Positions 1 through 12,349 of a stretch of 64,000 nt of DNA are shown here, piece by piece. Source of the DNA: Burhinus oedicnemus. Lineage: Eukaryota > Chordata > Aves > Charadriiformes > Burhinidae. The notes beneath the pieces are model-generated. The model did no database searches and had not been told where the DNA came from. It saw nothing but the letters and a program-made list of their open reading frames with translations. The DNA lies in NCBI GenBank assembly GCA_008921705.1, contig VFFE01007030.1, forward strand, positions 1,407,201 to 1,471,200. The letters run 5' to 3'. A program made the position numbers and the translations under genes. Numbering within the stretch: position 1 is the first letter of the stretch; each line of letters starts with the position of its first letter.

Positions 1-233
1 ATGTCTGTTTGTTGTAATAAATGTAGGTATGCATGTATACCCTGATACCTATGAGCATTGTCTGCCGACTCTGAGGAGCTCAGGGGCATATTTCAAATTC
101 ACTTCAGCAAGGGCACCAGTCTGTGTTATAAGGATTTCGTAAAAATCCATCCCTTAGAATCTTGTAAGTAATCTCTTGGATATCCTGCAGGCTTTCTTTC
201 ATAAAGCTTTCAACACAGAGTTGCGTGGGCTAT

Positions 234-286
234 GCGTGTGTGTGTGTAGCTGCCTTGATTGAAATGCCAATATTCTCTCTCTCTCT
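234..286 (+). repeat. (GT)n and (CT)n microsatellites
   Basis: GTGTGTGTGTGTG at 235-247 and TCTCTCTCTCTCTG at 274-287, separated by 26 bp of unique sequence. Confidence 0.85.
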
Positions 287-3200
287 GTGCTCTGAAATTT
301 ACTATTGCAATAAAACGGAAGCATTCCCTTGCATACCAAACTGAAGTGGCTATGAAGAGCAGCCACTGAAACCCCTCATTTATTTCATGGTTTCGGTTTA
401 ATTGACATCAGCGTTCAATCCTTCCTATGGGCCTATTCATTGTCTCCCTCTCCTGGAGATTCAGTCTGGATTCAGTGTACAAAAAATTCATTAGTGAACT
501 GCAGCACCTTCCCTCTCTGAAAGGAAGGGGACAGAAAGAAGTCACACCGCAGTTAGAATCACAAGCATCTAATCTTAGTATTTTTCTTTTATTTACATTT
601 TCTTTTCCTTTTTTTTTTTAAATGTCTAGGTATTTCCCACAACACCCACAGCAACCAACCCACAACACCTCCCCCATCTCCCAGTCCAAGTCCCTGTTGA
701 GGGAGAATATGTTAAGACAATGTTTATCTATCTCCCTGACTCCAAATAACCAGTGCCAGGGCCAGAGTAATACAAATATTTCTGAATAATTCATGAAATG
801 ATTGATGGGCAAAAAATATTGCAAACAATGTGTATTAGGCATATTATTTAATCAGCAGCAATAAAACTACTCATTTTGTAAAGAACATGAATAATTAATT
901 TTAATACTAAAGGATGAGAATTCCTGTAATGCACGATTTGTAAGAATGCATTTGTAAGGTGACCCAACCAGCTCTAATCAGAGACTGGGGAGCATGTGCA
1001 TGCGTAGCATGCAGCATGAAAATATGTAGGCAACAATGAGAGGAAAAATAAGTTGCTCAGAATGGTGAAGGGTAACTAGTACCCACCAGTCCTTTTGCAA
1101 GAATGGGGCCCAAAAAGTGTTTGAAATTAGGGTAGAAGAACTGGTGTGGTGTAAAATAAAGAGAGCAAGGAGGCAGATTTGGTGAAATCTTGCCTCACTT
1201 GGAGAAATAGAACGAAATATTACCTGTAGAGAATAGGAAGAATGAGGGTGGGGGGGTGGTACAGTACATGGAGCATAACCTCCACATTAATGCAATTGCT
1301 TGGGGAAAAATGTTGGGGGAAGAATGGGGTAACACATTAGGGAGTAATGTGCTACAGAAGATATTTTTTTTAATACTGAACATACAATGATCCTAATGCT
1401 CTTTTTAGCATAGTGCAGAATGTGGGGGAAAAAGATCCCCCAAAACCTGGCTTTCTGGTACCTCTCTCCTGTTCATGGGACAAATCCTCTTCCAGAGCTA
1501 TCTCTGACATTTGTATGACAGTAGTTGTCTGTGGTGGCCACGTAGCCTTAGAGCTCAGCTGTGGTAGGGAGGGTATTGTGGAATAAGATGATTATGGACT
1601 CTAGGATAACCACTTAGAAACTATTAATTTATTCTGCACTTACAGCTCACCCCATTTCTAAAATGTGTCAAAACCACAGTAAAAGTTAAGCATCCACCAG
1701 TGGGATTTCACAGCAGATGCTGTATCAATGCTATACAGCATACCAGCATGGGGACTTACTTCTGGTGAGAGCAGAGCCATTCGTCGAATGGAGCAAGTTT
1801 ATTGTGGCTTCTGTAGCTGAGAACTTAGAAAAGGTCCTAACACTTCACATTACATCTGGCTAAGTGGAAGGACAGTCTCAACTTCTACTGTGGGCTTAGA
1901 TTCTGTTTTGGTACTTGGTTAGGAGTCAGTAGATTCAAAGTAGCTGAACCCAATCAAAAAAGTGAGGTAGATGGTAGATGCTCTGTTTCTACTCCATTCA
2001 GTGGACATTTCCTAAGTATGTAGTCCTTTTAATAAAAAATAAAAAAAAAAAGTAGAGGTACCGTGTAAAAATAGCTACAGAATCTAAAGCCCTTCAAAAG
2101 AGCACTCTGCTACTAAATAATGTAACAGCGTGTATCACTCATTCATTAAATATCAATAAATAATTTAAAATTATCTGTAATTTGAAATGCTCCTGAAATT
2201 ATATCCATTCCTCTGTTTGTTCTGTATACACTTGTAAGAGGAGTTTCATGGGCTTTCATTGGTTTAAACTCTTGATTTTGAAGGGGTTTTTTTGCAGTCA
2301 TTAGCAGTAAGACAAAATGGAAGAACAGTGGATAAATCATTATTTATTTGAGATGACTATCAGGAACGGAAAGAAGAAAGATTTCTTGAAGTAAGAATAA
2401 AACCTTTCTTTGGCAGAGTAGCTGCTGGCTTCTAAATCTTCCTCCTGAGAGGAGAGCACACAGGAGGCAACAGGATATTATGTCTTTGCCTTCAGCTAGC
2501 ATTTTGCAGGTTTGCAAGAAGTCCGTGTCATCCCTTCAGTAGCTCTCATGCCCTGTTTTCAGGCAGCAGGGTGTGATAGCGAGGTGTGGGCCTTGGGTGA
2601 AACCGGCTTTGCTGACATTGATTCAACAATTCATTGACTCAGTAGGCAGGGTTTCAACCCATATGCCCCTGCCAAGTACAGGGCATAGGCTAGCCCTCGA
2701 TGTTTAATTATAAGGTGTGGGTTGTTCAGCAGCATGTCTGTGACAAAAAGAACCTTCAGTCAAATCTGTGTGGGTAATTGATGTGTTACTCCTCTGCTGG
2801 ATCAGAAGTAGTGGCCTGACTTTAACCATGTCACTGTCTTCCTGCTGTATACATTTTCCTCCTCTGTAACAGAAAGCAAGGAACTTCACATATTCTGAAG
2901 CTACAATAATGAGAATTTGTGTATGCACATGAAACACATTTCCCAGTACAGTGCCATAGATAAAAATCACAACAAATGTACTTTAAAGTAAATGAATGAA
3001 TGAAATTTAACACTGATACTGCAAAATAAATTTGGACTGGCTTTTTTTGGTGGGGGGAACTCATTAGACTGTGAAAATTAATCACAATGTGCGTAGTACC
3101 CCACTGGCAAGACATTACTCACTGCAAAATAATTCTGTTGTTTTGGGACTTTGCATGTATATTAGATTGATGGTGATTCAGTGTTTATTGAAATTTTTGG

Positions 3201-6200
3201 TTCACATCTCATTTATGTTTATGCCTACCAGATGGTCTTTATTTGTCCTTGTATTTCTTAGGAATTTTTTTTTAATCTCAGATTTGAGTGTCTGCATGAT
3301 GAAGATGCTCTATAAGTGAAAGAAGAAATTGAGCAATATTAAACATCACAGAAGACAAGTGACTGCTAAGGGTAAAGAAAGCAGATTATGATTACAAATA
3401 ATAGTTTACATGAAAAGCCTGAACTGATCTGGATTTTTGTTCTGGAGAAGGTCTTCAACCTAATGAACATCTTGCTGTGTTCCTAGTCTTGAACTGGGGA
3501 TTTGCAGTTAGGAAAAAAGCTAAAGTAGGTCAGTTTCCTTAAGAAAACTTTTTTAGTAGCAAGACTTCCAGAGTGACCAGAGGAGATGGTAGATAGAGTC
3601 GGTAGTGAAAGATATACAATATCCTCTAAATTTGTCTCTTTATGTCACTTGGTAATGGCAGTATTAACGGCAATCATGATTAGAAGTCTTTCACTAAAAC
3701 AAATAGAGCTTTGGCTGGAGACTCCACTTCTTTCACAGAGTAGGTTAAAATAAATTTCCTATTTTCTCACCCAGGATAAGGTTCTGCCCATTGGGAAGTA
3801 CTCAGGGGTACCTAGGAAGAATCAGAAACCATTCTATGAAAGAAAGAAGTGGGGACAAAGCAAGTAAAGATTGGGAGATTTGGAAACCGCAAAACCAGAC
3901 ACCAGATATTTTGCCATGCACAACAAAAATAGCAAAAGTGTTGGTGTATCTAAAGTATGGACATCAGCTCTGATGACTGATTAAGACAGTGATATGTCTA
4001 TACTGTACATTATTAAGAGCTGAAAAGCAGATAGTGGTTGGTACTGTGTTATCCAAGTAGTTTCCCCCAGTAATGTGACACATGTTTAAGGAGCTCAAAC
4101 TAAGACAGACTGGTGACATTTCTGAAAAGATACATCTGGCCTTCAGCAGAAAAAATTTTACCATGGCCTTTATATTTTTTGATTCTGTAGTGACACCTTT
4201 CCCTCCCCATGTGTTCAAGTTCTCCTGAATAAGTTTTCATTTTGTAGAATTGCTGCTGAAGCTGTAATTACAACCAGGTTGGGCACCATGTCTCACCAGC
4301 CCAAGGCAACTCAAATTCATTGTTTTCGTGGGACCCAGTGGCAAACAGAAATTACAGCATCCTTTGACTGGTTAGAAACACTCCTTTTTTCCTGACATCT
4401 TTCAATTTGAGGAAGATAAAAACTGTCACAGCTGTCTTCAGGAAGTAATTTTTCCATAGCCATCGGTGAAAAGCATATTTTAATATCTGTGCATTCTTAT
4501 ATGGAACAATGTAGCTATTCAGAGTGAATAGACTTTTCAGGAAGGAACACAACCCTTTCATAAAGTTCTTTCTCACTATTCTACAGCTATGCCTTTAAAG
4601 ATATTCTTGGAGAGATTTAGGAAAGCAGTTTTTTTGCTCCCATTTAAATTAAAAGTAAAAAAGAAAAGCATGCAAATTTAGTACTGTTATTAGCTCAGTA
4701 ATGTGAGTGGTATATGCCTCATCATAAATATCTTTTCTTGAGATGGAACAGGAAGGAAAAGTTTCTTTTTCCTAAAAATAATCTTCACTCTTTTGCACAG
4801 TTCTCTGGCCTGTAGGTGTCATAGTCAGAATATGGATGAAATAGATAAATAGTAGTCTACTTACATGAAATAACTTTCTGAAAAGCAATGCTCTTGCTAA
4901 GTAAGTAGTATTATTTATTGAAGCTTTGGAAGTGGAAAAACTACTCTAGTGTATAAACAAGCATACAATATAAAGGACTTCACCACATGTTCTCTACCTC
5001 CAAAGGTGAAGTTTCTCAGGTTTCTCAGCTAAAAACCATTTTTCTCTGAAGTCTTATCCCGAGGCCTCCAAATCTGAACTTGCCTGTCTTGATCCCACTC
5101 TTCATCCATTCTTCCTCTCACTCTTGCTTCTTCTTAATATCTCTCTATCTCAGATAAGACTCAAAGAAGTGGCTGAAAAGATTGAAAGAGCAGCATGTTC
5201 CTTCTCCCTGTGAGGGAGTAGAGTGGTGACCTGTAGCTGTAATAAGGCCACAGGATGAAGCTGCAGTGAATACTAGGGAGACATCTAAGGAACCTAGTAG
5301 TATCAAATACCAATTCTCACACTGTGTTGCTTACTAAGTAGTTAAGGACACCAAGGCTTAGATTTACCTGGGCTAACTTCAAGCACTTTTCTGAACACCT
5401 AAATTGAAAACCTTCTCCCACTCTATAATCGATGCAATGTTCAAGCGTTGCCAGGAGAACACTGGTCTATCGAAGATGTCAAGTTCTCTCCAGCTGCAGT
5501 GGAAGTTAACAATGAATTCCTAACGTGACATCCAAAGTCAATAGACAAAGTCACATGGGGTCAAACTAGGCCCGTTTCACATTAGCAATAAGATATAGTA
5601 GGATCTGATAACACATTAATAGGCTGTTTACACAAATGTTATTTAAGCTACCATTGCTATGCAAACAACTTTGTAAACATAGTACAACAGCTATTCTGTT
5701 TGGCCTGTGCTCAGCTACTGTGATTTTTAGAAACAATCTTCCACTCCTCCAGTGGAAGTTTCAGTGTGAATTCTAGTTTACCAAGGACAGAGGTGTTGGA
5801 ACCTTGGACATTTTTAAAACATGTAAAAGAGCAAACACTTAGGAGCAGTTTTGGGAATGTCAGTTTAAAGCTTTCCCTTTAATAACTACCTGAAAAATGG
5901 GACTAGAAAAAAGGAAGCTCTATATCCTATGCATAAATGTGCAGTGCAAGAAGGATTCTAATTTACAGAAGATTTAGCCATGTGATTAATTAGAATTGGT
6001 AGCTTTCTGTCTTAAGCCTTCTTTTCTCCTCAAAGGCGAGGAGAAATACTAAACAATTCTTTGATGTTATTTGAAAAATATCTGACTTACGATGTAGGAC
6101 ACAAGATGGTAAAAATAGAATCATTGGTTAGAACCATGAACACATTTTCTCGTTTACTAGATAACTCAGTAAAAGATTTCTATGCTTATTGCTGTAGACA

Positions 6201-6552
6201 TTCTTCTATAGAAAGATCTAATTTAAGGATTTCTAATTATTGCAGTATGAAACCAGGCTTTAATTGTAATTGTAATTCTGAATAAGAAAGGCCCATCAAA
6301 TATATACTGAGGACCCTAGACCTTGACATTTCTGTGACATGTGGATCTATATATTAATTTACTCATATATTTCCAGATAATGATAGAATCTTACGCAAGA
6401 ATTTTAGAATGCAACTAGAGATCACACTCAGTTGTTCTTGGAGCTATATGGCTTCTTTACCTCAACATTATTATTTACCCCTACTACATGGAATAAAGGA
6501 TTTAGCATTTCTTTAGCTATAAGGAGCTAAAGGCTGCATTTGGAAGCACTAA

Positions 6553-6634
6553 TGTATGTTTACAGTAGATTTTCAAATCCAGTTTCAATACCTGTATGTT
6601 TACAGTAGATTTTCAAATCCAGTTTCAATACCTG
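6553..6634 (+). repeat. Perfect 40-bp tandem duplication
   Basis: The 40-bp unit beginning TGTATGTTTACAGTAGATTT and ending AATCCAGTTTCAATACC is present twice head to tail (6553-6592 and 6593-6632), without any mismatch. Confidence 0.95.
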
Positions 6635-9600
6635 GATATTTCCGTTCTGATCCAAATATTTAAAAACCTTCTTAAAGTAGTCTAAATGAAGCTTTGAAGT
6701 TCATGCTCTATAACAATCTTATTGCTGATCACATTACATAGTGAAACACTTCGCCATGCATTTACTCCAGACTGTTAACCCTTAGTCAGCTGTAATAGAG
6801 TGACATGTACTAGGAGATGATGATAGTTTTGTCCATTTTCTAAGATGTCTCCCTCTCAGTTACTAGCGTATGTCTGCCAGACATTATGTGCTATTAGAAG
6901 AAACTGGGTGGGGTTTGACTTACGGTCTTTTATTTTGATCCTTGGTGGGTAGTCTGGTAAGAAAGTGGTGCCTGAAACTTACTGTGTGTTGTGCAGCTGG
7001 CACCATGCTTGAATTGCTCTTGGAGAAAAAGGGAGTAAAAGGTGATCTGAATCACTTCTTTAATTCTAAAAGGGCAAGACATGAGGACACTACCCGCAAT
7101 TTCCAATGGAATGCATATTAGTTTAAGTTTTGAAGATCTAGGGTCAGTTCAGGGTGCATCCACAAAGCTGTCTAATCATTCTGATATACAGAAGTCTGAC
7201 ATTTGTAGAGTTTTGTTTTTCATACTACTCAGACTAGTACTGGCTGAATGAAGAAGTGCTGCCTGTCCATCTGCTGTAGAAGTGTGTTTGACTTTGCTAT
7301 GCAAAGTTTAGCTCTGGCTAAAGTAGAAGTGTGAGTGACACTAGTGACTATCATACGGTGCTCTGCCTGTGTTTGAAGGCACATTTTTTGGTCTCTCCCT
7401 TTGAAGATCTCCATGTCTCTCAGAATGACAGGGACATAATATGACTCACTTCACAGAACTTTGTTTCTTATGTATAGATATTTACAGATTTGAAGAAGTC
7501 ATCCTTTACAATTTAAAGGCATGACTTTTGACACAGCTAATTGTTGCCTAGAAGTGTCCATTTTTCCTCCATTGACTCTAGAGGTGCTCAAGACTATTAG
7601 CTCAGAGGTAAACCTGCATTTGCTCGCATAAACTGTACAAAAAAGCCTCAACTGAAATAGCTAGGAAGATTTCCAATCACTTCAGGAAAGTATGAATACA
7701 TAAAAAAAAAGCTGGGAAGTTGGATGATGGGAATCTTATTGGGCATTTCTCTACCTAAAACTATAGCTGAATTCTGCATGATTTACAACAGCCTAGATAC
7801 AGTAGGCCACACAATGGATCAAATTGCAGGAAGAGCAACCAAGAACACAGATTGTTTAAAAAAAATGAACAAAATCAATCAATTATATCAAGATGAATAA
7901 AAACATCCCCCATCATCTAATCTGATCCCACTAGATAGGGTCTAGGGCAACCCTTCTTTAGGATTGAGACGTTGCTGGTGAAAAGGGAAAGCTTTCTACA
8001 TAGGCTGCTGGGAAAGCAAGTGGAATGAAAACAGTTTGGAAAAAGTTTATAGAAAATAAAGACTGAATCTTCTTTAGAAACCTTGAATATTCTTTTTTTC
8101 TTCCTTTCTGTATCTAGGGATTTCTTGTGCCCTTGCAACTATTTTAGTTTACCTAGCTAGTCAGCACACAAGCCACTTTTTCTTTTGCAGGCTCTGAAAC
8201 TTACTGTTGCAACTGAAAAGAGATGCAACAAAGAATTCCTGCCAGAGACAAGGCTTTTTTTCCCTCCATAGGATAGCCTATTAAACAATAGCATCAATGT
8301 TTAGAAAAATTCACAACTTTTTCTTCCTTTTATAAGAGAAAAGGAAAACAACAAACAAAAAAAGTAAACAAGAAAAACCTTTCCTGAACCCTATATGAAG
8401 CCCATATCAGAAAACTTGCATGATCTTCATCAGAAACAAGAGCATATCAGTAACTGAGTTCAACAGCCTTACTCAGTAAAGCAACCTTACCCATACAGGC
8501 AAAAAATATTAATGCATGTAAATTACATTGGTGACAGGAGTATTCTCATGTGCAACAACTGCACTGATTCTTGGTGTTTCCTTTTACAAAATGGGAAGTA
8601 ATCCCTCAATATATCTCAATAATACTGGAATATCTGTGGTTCAAAGGCACCTGTCACTTGGGAGATTTACCTAGCCCCATATCTTTTAAACTCACATAAC
8701 TAATTAGCATCTGATTTATGAATACTTCATATCAGGAAAGAAACCTGAAGTTACTGGAGAGGGTCCTTGTCAGAAAGATGTCCTTAAGGAAAACTTTGCA
8801 AAGTTTCTTTGCAACCAGTGTTATTTCTTATTCTATGAAGAGGGGAAAAAATCCTGTAGAGCTCTTTTGAGTCCTCGGTAACTTCGGAATGAGGGGTGGG
8901 TTTTTTTGTAGTTTTTGTTTGTTTTAATGCTTCTTGGAGGAAGAATTGTTAGGTGCAGCACATCTGAATCATACTTTGACTCAATGTATTTTTGTATAAC
9001 ATTCTGGCATGCAGGGAGAACTCTGTTTTTTTTGTCAAATTATTATTTATTTAAGGGTTTTCTATGACTTAATGATGCTCCCGTTCTTCTCGGGAACCTT
9101 TTAACAAAGAATTTCAGAACCTGCTGTTCCTATGTGCTACAGTATGCCAGAGCGTCTACTCTCAAGAACATAATGTTGAAATGTTAACTAAACAAAAATA
9201 ATAAGAGCTGTTTTGAAGGAACTGCTGCAGGCTGGCTATTGTGTGTGCTCCTTGGTATAAAAAAGTTTGGATCCTGACTGAGCTGCAGCAATAAGAACGG
9301 ACATGAATTATATTTTTTAAATTATTTACAACTTCACAGTGTCTGTGGCTTTAAATTATTGATGCTAGTGACAGCAACTGTCAATGAGAGAAAGCTTCCA
9401 CTGAAACAGCAGCATGCTATGGTGCTGGGGACTGGTTTGGTTCAGCCCTTCCAATCCTTCTTATTAAGGAAAAATGTCACTTCTCTCATGTTAGAAGAGC
9501 AGAAAAAAGGAAAGAAGATCATTATTAAAGAAGTTTCCTGCAATAGTCTTTGATTACAGTGTGTCTCTCAGAACTCTTGGGATAGCAAAAATGTTCTAAC

Positions 9601-11023
9601 TGAGCATGAAAGAGGTCAGTCTTAGCAGTGACTGTATAATGTTTGCTGTAACACTTTTTTTGCATGTAGGGTTATAGCAGCAAAAAAGTCCCTGCTGCAC
9701 CACAAAGGATGAGGAAGCACTGTGTGATAGAGAGACTTTAGGGGGCACATTTGTCCCCACCTGTGCCCCACAGTGCATCTGCTAGAGTGGTGTAACTCCA
9801 CATTCAGGCAATACCTCCAGGACAAAGGTATTAGCCTCTCCAGATGTGGTAGAAGCACTTGCACCTCTGTTGGTATAGCAGTGACAATCAGGAGTATTGC
9901 AGATCATCTGTCTTCTTTATTACTGCTGCTCTCTCCCACTGACCTATGCGGCTGTAATCTCCTGAATCTGTCTGTCTATATCTGACAGCTTCCTAATAAA
10001 GTTCTGTTGCTTTAGGTGCAAAAGGACACGCCTGTTTTAAGTATGGTGGTGTAGGGCTCTGTTTTTCCTACTGGTTTATTGAAGTTCAAAGCAACAATGC
10101 ACTAGGTGAAATTCATGAAGAGAAAAGGAGTACCTTGTGTTATTTGGATCTGGGGCTTGGGTTGGACCCGTTACTGCTGAAAGGAGAGAAGATTCCTGAT
10201 GTGAAAACATCAGTGAGCCACGTGTGTGTGCTGCATATGTACTTGCAGAGTGGAAGAGAGCTGTGTGAATATGAAATTGCATCCTGTACTGCTGGGGATC
10301 AGGTGCTGAATTGTATAAAGACAAGTGCTCTATTAAGAGTGGGGAAATGACTGAAGAGTGATTCTCTGTACAGAATGATTTTCAGTGGAGAAGGAGAATC
10401 ATGCCTCTTTTGTGTCCTCTTATGTGCACAGACAGAAGGAGAGAATCAAAAGTATTCTGCTGTCATTTAGGAAACAAAGATCATCTTAATGACTTACAAA
10501 ATAGTAATAGGCACACGGACACATGCTGAGGAGCCTGTGAAACTGCAAGAAATGAAGTGTGCTTTTATGGTTCAGGTAAAATCTCACTAAAATGGACTTG
10601 GATGAATATTGAGGCAATGGCTGCCCTCTGGTTGCAGGTCACCAAAATGGCAGGAGTTCCACCACCTCACAGGTTCTAAAAGGGGCTCATCTGTGTAGCC
10701 TAGAGGGGCCTCCAACTCTGCAGCTTTACATTGCCCAGGGCACTGGCCTCAGAGTTATCCCTGGCCCATCAGCTATGCAGAGGGCAGTGGCCTGAATCCA
10801 CATTGCTTGAGGGGCTAGTCAATTTTGCAGCAGAACAGCCACAATACATAGTGTTTGACCTAAGCCCCAGTATAGTGGCCATAAGATAATGTAAAAAAAA
10901 AAAAAAAGTTTCCCTTCTTTCCCACTCTTTCAAAATACCTGAAGTAATGACAGCGCTGTGTTGTAACAACATCATGCAAGTCCACTAAGGATAATCAAGA
11001 ATCAAGGATTCTAGTCTAATGGA

Positions 11024-11107
11024 AAGTGTTCCTGCCTGTGGCAGGGGGGTTGGAACTAGATGATCTTTAAGGTTCATTCCAGCTCTAACCATTCTATGAT
11101 TCTATAA
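11024..11107 (+). mobile_element. CR1 LINE 3' end (5'-truncated copy)
   Basis: CCTGCCTGTGGCAGGGGGGT, then TTGGAACTAGATGATCTTTA, AGGTTCATTCCAGCTCTAAC and a terminal ATTCTATGATTCTATA. This is the conserved 3' tail of avian CR1 non-LTR retrotransposons, which end in short octamer-type repeats rather than poly(A). The copy is in plus orientation. Its 5' limit is uncertain because the match fades before about 11,020. Strong 5' truncation is typical of CR1. Confidence 0.9.
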
Positions 11108-11670
11108 GGACTCAGGACAATGACAGAGAGCTAAACTATTTGACAATGCAAGTGTACTGTAGAAGACCTAGAGACCCAAGAAAAGATTTGCATAACTGTA
11201 TTTGGGTGGTTGGGACTGCAGTATTAAGGTGAGAATTTAAGGGGTCAGCAAAAAAACCCCAGCAACAGGATGTGGTAAGCTGGCCCTGAGAAAAAGCAAT
11301 CTGAGGAAGCCTTTCAGGCTTTGCCTAAAGAAGCCACAACTAAAGAAATAGTCTTGTTTGATTCCTTCGGTGTTTGAGGAAGGAGAACACTGTGCAGGAA
11401 TATAGAAGATTGCCAAGATAACTAAGATACTTGATTCCATCATTGGTTTCTCTTTCTACTAGCACCCCACAGAGGCCTGACATTTTATTGCTTAGGTCAG
11501 CTGTGTCTTGGTCCCATCTCCTCAAATCTGTAAATGCACCATATTGCTCTGCTACCATTTACCTGACCTTCATCATGGTCATAGTATGAAAGTATGCAGT
11601 ATATTGACTGTGACCTCACAGTTTCTTTCTTATGTAAAGATCCTTCCAGCAGTTAATAGCAAGACTGCTG

Positions 11671-11710
11671 ACATAAGGAAATTGATCACATCATAAGGAA
11701 ATGGATCACA
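11671..11710 (+). repeat. 20-bp near-perfect direct repeat at the edge of the CR1 fragment
   Basis: ACATAAGGAAATTGATCACA is followed at once by TCATAAGGAAATGGATCACA (18 of 20 identical). The CR1 similarity begins immediately after it. Confidence 0.9.
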
Positions 11711-11711
11711 A

Positions 11712-12329
11712 ATGGAGCTCCTGGACACACCCAAAAGCAAAAAGGAGGCCCATAGAGGGTGGAAGCAAGGACAGGTAGCCTGGGAAGAATACAGAGGAAC
11801 AGTCCAAGCAGCCAGGGGCCAGATTAGGCAAGCTACAGCCCAGGTAGAATTAAATCTGGCCAGGAACATTAAAGGCAACAAGAAAAACTTCAGTGATAAA
11901 AGGAAGACTAAGGAAGGTGTGGGCCCTCTCTGGAAGGAAATGGGAGACCCGGTCACCCAGGATATGGAGAAGGCTAAGGTACTCGACTTTTTTGCCTCAG
12001 TCTTCACTGGCAAGTCCTCTAACCATGCTGCTCAAGTCACAGAAGGCAAAGGCAGGGGCTGTGAGAATGAAGAACCTTCCACTGTAGGTGAAGATCAAGT
12101 ACAAGACCATCTAAGGAACCTGAAGGTACACAGGTCTGTGGGACCTGATGAAATCCATCTACAGATCCTGAGGGAACTGGAGGATGAAGTTGTTAAGCCA
12201 CTACCCATTATATTCGAGAAGTCATGGCAGTCTGGTAAAGTTCCCACTGATTGGAAAAGGGGAAAGATGGCCCCCATTTTCAAAAAGGGGAAAAACGAAG
12301 ACCCAGGGAACTACAGGCCGGTCAGTCTC
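11712..12329 (+). mobile_element. CR1 LINE ORF2 fragment (connector region and start of reverse transcriptase), defective
   Basis: An open frame of 211 codons reads as CR1 ORF2. Residues 3-20 give [18 protein letters not shown] and residues 88-100 give the [13 protein letters not shown] block. Residues 144-206 are the start of the reverse transcriptase ([53 protein letters not shown]). After PVSL the similarity stops abruptly and the frame ends five codons later. The fingers remainder, the YxDD catalytic loop and the 3' UTR are all absent. There are also apparent in-frame losses, for example at [10 protein letters not shown], where CR1 normally has several more residues. It cannot encode an active enzyme. 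The ATG at 11712 is internal to the family's ORF2 and is probably not a real start. Confidence 0.92.
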
Positions 12330-12349
12330 AGAAAGATCCCAGACTGAAC

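Larger units (their letters stand above)
1..11023. other. Non-coding AT-rich interval, no gene recognised
   Basis: Scattered open frames here are at most about 90 codons, many beginning at non-ATG codons, and none resembles a known protein. Apart from microsatellites and the 40-bp duplication at 6.55 kb I see only unique AT-rich sequence. The segment at 9,740-10,020 ends in an AATAAA (9993) followed by a GTTCTGTTGC stretch, which could be a transcript end or solo LTR end. Support is weak. Confidence 0.7.

Noticed and set aside
9740..10025. Possible solo LTR or transcript end with AATAAA
   Set aside because: No TG...CA boundaries, target-site duplication or second copy could be shown; kept only as a remark in the interval description.
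11630..12013. 127-codon minus-strand frame
   Set aside because: It is the antisense shadow of the CR1 ORF2 fragment.
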